From positions 1 through 8,011 of the forward strand of contig QKGW01000391.1 in assembly GCA_003250275.1 (NCBI GenBank): a stretch of DNA of 8,011 nt, written 5' to 3'. Position numbers and translations under genes: made by a program. Positions within the stretch are counted from its first letter, which is position 1. Every line of letters starts with the position of its first letter. This stretch comes from Alphaproteobacteria bacterium (lineage in GTDB: Bacteria; Pseudomonadota; Alphaproteobacteria; Rhodospirillales; Rhodospirillaceae). This document shows positions 6,813-8,011 of this stretch, in pieces. The notes under the pieces were generated by a model. The model did no database searches, was not told where the DNA came from, and saw only the letters and a list, made by a program, of their open reading frames with translations.

Positions 6813-7780
6813 GCGCCGATCTCGCCGGAAAGGTTCTGGCGGGGTCGCGACGCGCGCTCGCCCGCGCGCTCACCCTCGCCGAGAACGGCGAGGCGGCGGA
6901 GGTGCTGCGCGCGCTCGTGCCGCACACCGGCAGCGCGCGGGTGATCGGCGTGACCGGGCCGCCCGGCGCGGGCAAGAGCACTCTCGTCGATGGCCTCGCC
7001 AAGGTGCTGCGGGCGCGCGGCGAGAGCGTCGGCATCGTCGCCGTCGACCCCTCCAGCCCGTTCACCGGCGGCGCGCTGCTCGGCGACCGCCTGCGGATGA
7101 ACGACCTCGCCCTCGACCCCGGCGTGTTCATCCGCAGCATGGCCTCGCGCGGCAGCCTCGGCGGCCTCGCGCGGCGCACCGGCGATCTCGTGAAGATCCT
7201 CGACGCGGCGGGGTTCGCCACCGTCCTCGTCGAGACCGTCGGCGTCGGCCAATCGGAGGTCGACGTCGCCGCCGCCGCCGACGCAACGCTGCTGGTGCTG
7301 ACCCCGGGGATGGGCGACGGCATCCAGGCGATCAAGGCGGGCATCCTCGAAATCGCCGACGCGATCGCGATCAACAAGGCGGACCTGCCGGGCGCCGACC
7401 GCCTCGACGCCGAACTCGCGGCGATGCTCGCGCTCGCGCCGCCCGCGCCGTGGACGCCGCCGGTGCGGCGCACCGCCGCCGCGACCGGGGAGGGGATCGC
7501 GGCGCTGCTCGACGCCCTCGACGACTTCCACGCCTGGCAGGCGGAAACCGGCGAACGCGCCCGCCGCCGCGCCCGCCGCTGCCGCGCGGAACTCGCCGCC
7601 GCGCTCGAGGACGGCATCCGCGCGCAGGTGCTCGCGGCGCTGCCGCGCGACGGCATCGAAGCGGTGATCGCGCGGGTCGAGGCCCGCCGCCTCACCCCCG
7701 CCGACGCCGCGGCGGAACTGCTCGCGGCGGCGCGATTGCCCGAACCCGGCGCGGATGGTAGAATTTTAGAATTCTACTAA
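6809..7780 (+). CDS. meaB: MeaB/ArgK-family GTPase, mutase chaperone
   Basis: This 323-residue P-loop GTPase belongs to the MeaB/ArgK (human MMAA) family, about 330 residues long. These proteins gate delivery of adenosylcobalamin to the mutase and protect or rescue it from inactivation. Walker A is GPPGAGKST (50-58). The nearby VDPSSPFTGG (79-88), MASRGSLGGL (111-120, switch-like), VETVGVGQSE (141-150, metal and base contact) and NKAD (189-192, guanine specificity) are all intact. A helical, Arg-rich C-terminal part (about 235-310) would form the dimerisation arm. It is translationally coupled to the B12-binding subunit through the ATGA overlap, typical of mutase operons. The older annotation of ArgK as an arginine transport kinase should not be used. 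The last codons (ILEFY) are unusually AT-rich and overlap a hairpin and a possible promoter for the next gene. Confidence 0.95.
   Translation: MSADLAGKVLAGSRRALARALTLAENGEAAEVLRALVPHTGSARVIGVTGPPGAGKSTLVDGLAKVLRARGESVGIVAVDPSSPFTGGALLGDRLRMNDLALDPGVFIRSMASRGSLGGLARRTGDLVKILDAAGFATVLVETVGVGQSEVDVAAAADATLLVLTPGMGDGIQAIKAGILEIADAIAINKADLPGADRLDAELAAMLALAPPAPWTPPVRRTAAATGEGIAALLDALDDFHAWQAETGERARRRARRCRAELAAALEDGIRAQVLAALPRDGIEAVIARVEARRLTPADAAAELLAAARLPEPGADGRILEFY
7736..7764 (+). promoter_or_regulatory. Possible sigma-70 promoter within the 3' end of meaB
   Basis: TTGCCC (7736-7741) and TAGAAT (7759-7764) are separated by 17 bases, the preferred spacing. They match TTGACA at 4 of 6 and TATAAT at 5 of 6 positions. 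Transcription would begin near 7771 and give the small cysteine-rich gene at 7845 its own leader of about 74 bases. The AT-rich element stands out in this GC-rich DNA, but part of the match may be chance. Confidence 0.4.
7758..7777. repeat. AT-rich inverted repeat at the meaB stop codon
   Basis: GTAGAAT (7758-7764) and ATTCTAC (7771-7777) form perfect 7-bp arms with a 6-base loop immediately before the TAA stop (7778-7780). It contains the palindrome TAGAATTCTA (7767-7776). As RNA it would be a weak stem just upstream of the GC-rich hairpins; as DNA it could be a protein-binding site or part of a promoter. Confidence 0.45.
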
Positions 7781-7781
7781 C

Positions 7782-7801
7782 CTCCGGCGTCCACGCCGGA
7801 G
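7782..7801 (+). terminator. Hairpin after meaB, possible terminator or leader structure
   Basis: CTCCGGCG and CGCCGGAG form a perfect 8-bp stem with a TCCA loop, two bases after the meaB stop codon. No run of T follows, so it is not a classical intrinsic terminator. It may still stall polymerase, protect the 3' end of the operon mRNA, or be read through into the next gene. Confidence 0.5.
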
Positions 7802-7803
7802 CG

Positions 7804-7825
7804 GCGCGGGCCGCGAAGCCCGCGC
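7804..7825 (+). terminator. Second GC-rich hairpin between meaB and the next gene
   Basis: GCGCGGGC and GCCCGCGC form a perfect 8-bp stem with a 6-base CGCGAA loop, two bases after the first hairpin. It too lacks a T tract. Two stable stems in tandem in a 64-base gap point to attenuation or mRNA processing between the operon and the downstream gene rather than free read-through. Confidence 0.45.
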
Positions 7826-7844
7826 AGGGTTTCGGGAGCGGACC

Positions 7845-8011
7845 ATGGCTCTGTTCGATTGGCTGAGCAAACCGGACGAGACCGCCCAGGCGCCGAACGC
7901 CGAGGCCGATGCGGACGAGACCGCGTGCCGGTGCCTGTTCTGCGGCTACGAGGCCGATTGCCGCGAGGCGGAAACCGGGTGGGACGTCGCGCCGTCCTAT
8001 TGCCCGAACGC
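7845..8011 (+). CDS. Small cysteine-rich protein, possible metal-binding ribbon (partial, 3' end outside window)
   Basis: Translation starts at ATG 7845, with GGGAG six bases upstream, and is open to the window edge for at least 55 residues. After MALFDWLSKP and an acidic, probably disordered stretch comes C28-R-C30-L-F-C33-G-Y, then C39 and a YCP motif with C53. The C-x-x-C-G-Y and later Y-C-P resemble the two metal-binding knuckles of rubredoxin or zinc-ribbon proteins, although the residue after Y-C-P-N is Ala rather than Cys. It could therefore be a divergent iron or zinc-binding protein; it is too incomplete to name. It follows meaB by 64 bases that contain two hairpins and has a possible promoter of its own, so it may not belong to the mutase operon. 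Confidence 0.75.
   Translation, partial: MALFDWLSKPDETAQAPNAEADADETACRCLFCGYEADCREAETGWDVAPSYCPN

Noticed and set aside
6524..7695. Minus-strand frames opposite the B12-binding subunit and meaB
   Set aside because: Low-complexity antisense shadows; the plus strand carries the complete cobalamin and GTPase motifs.

Overview
This window is very GC-rich, with G or C in almost every third codon position. It comes from a bacterium that uses sigma-54 and probably IHF, most likely an alphaproteobacterium or a close proteobacterial relative. I cannot name the genus from sequence alone.

Layout. Positions 1-57 hold the last codons of a plus-strand gene that converges on a minus-strand gene for a sigma-54 activator (35-1537). 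A 283-base divergent regulatory region follows (1538-1820). It carries repeated GCGAACGC dyads, a perfect IHF consensus match and a good -24/-12 sigma-54 promoter. The promoter drives five tightly packed plus-strand genes: an acetyl-CoA hydrolase/transferase-family CoA-transferase (1821-3350), the catalytic subunit of a split acyl-CoA (methylmalonyl-CoA type) mutase (3359-5014), an MmgE/PrpD-family protein (5018-6397), the separate B12-binding mutase subunit (6417-6812) and the mutase chaperone GTPase MeaB (6809-7780). After a compact hairpin region, a gene for a small cysteine-rich protein begins at 7845 and runs off the window.

How the genes may work together. The CoA-transferase, B12 mutase and MeaB homologue match three of the four parts of the E. 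coli 'sleeping beauty mutase' operon (scpA-argK-scpB-scpC). The methylmalonyl-CoA decarboxylase ScpB is missing and an MmgE/PrpD protein stands in the operon, between the two mutase subunits. A CoA-transferase that takes CoA from succinyl-CoA, paired with a mutase that makes succinyl-CoA, forms a closed cycle. The cluster could therefore turn a branched dicarboxylate such as methylmalonate into succinate, with the MmgE/PrpD enzyme making or epimerising the substrate. This is inference. The mutase keeps the residues expected for methylmalonyl-CoA but differs at positions that normally contact the adenosyl group. The pathway and its inducer are the most interesting open questions here.
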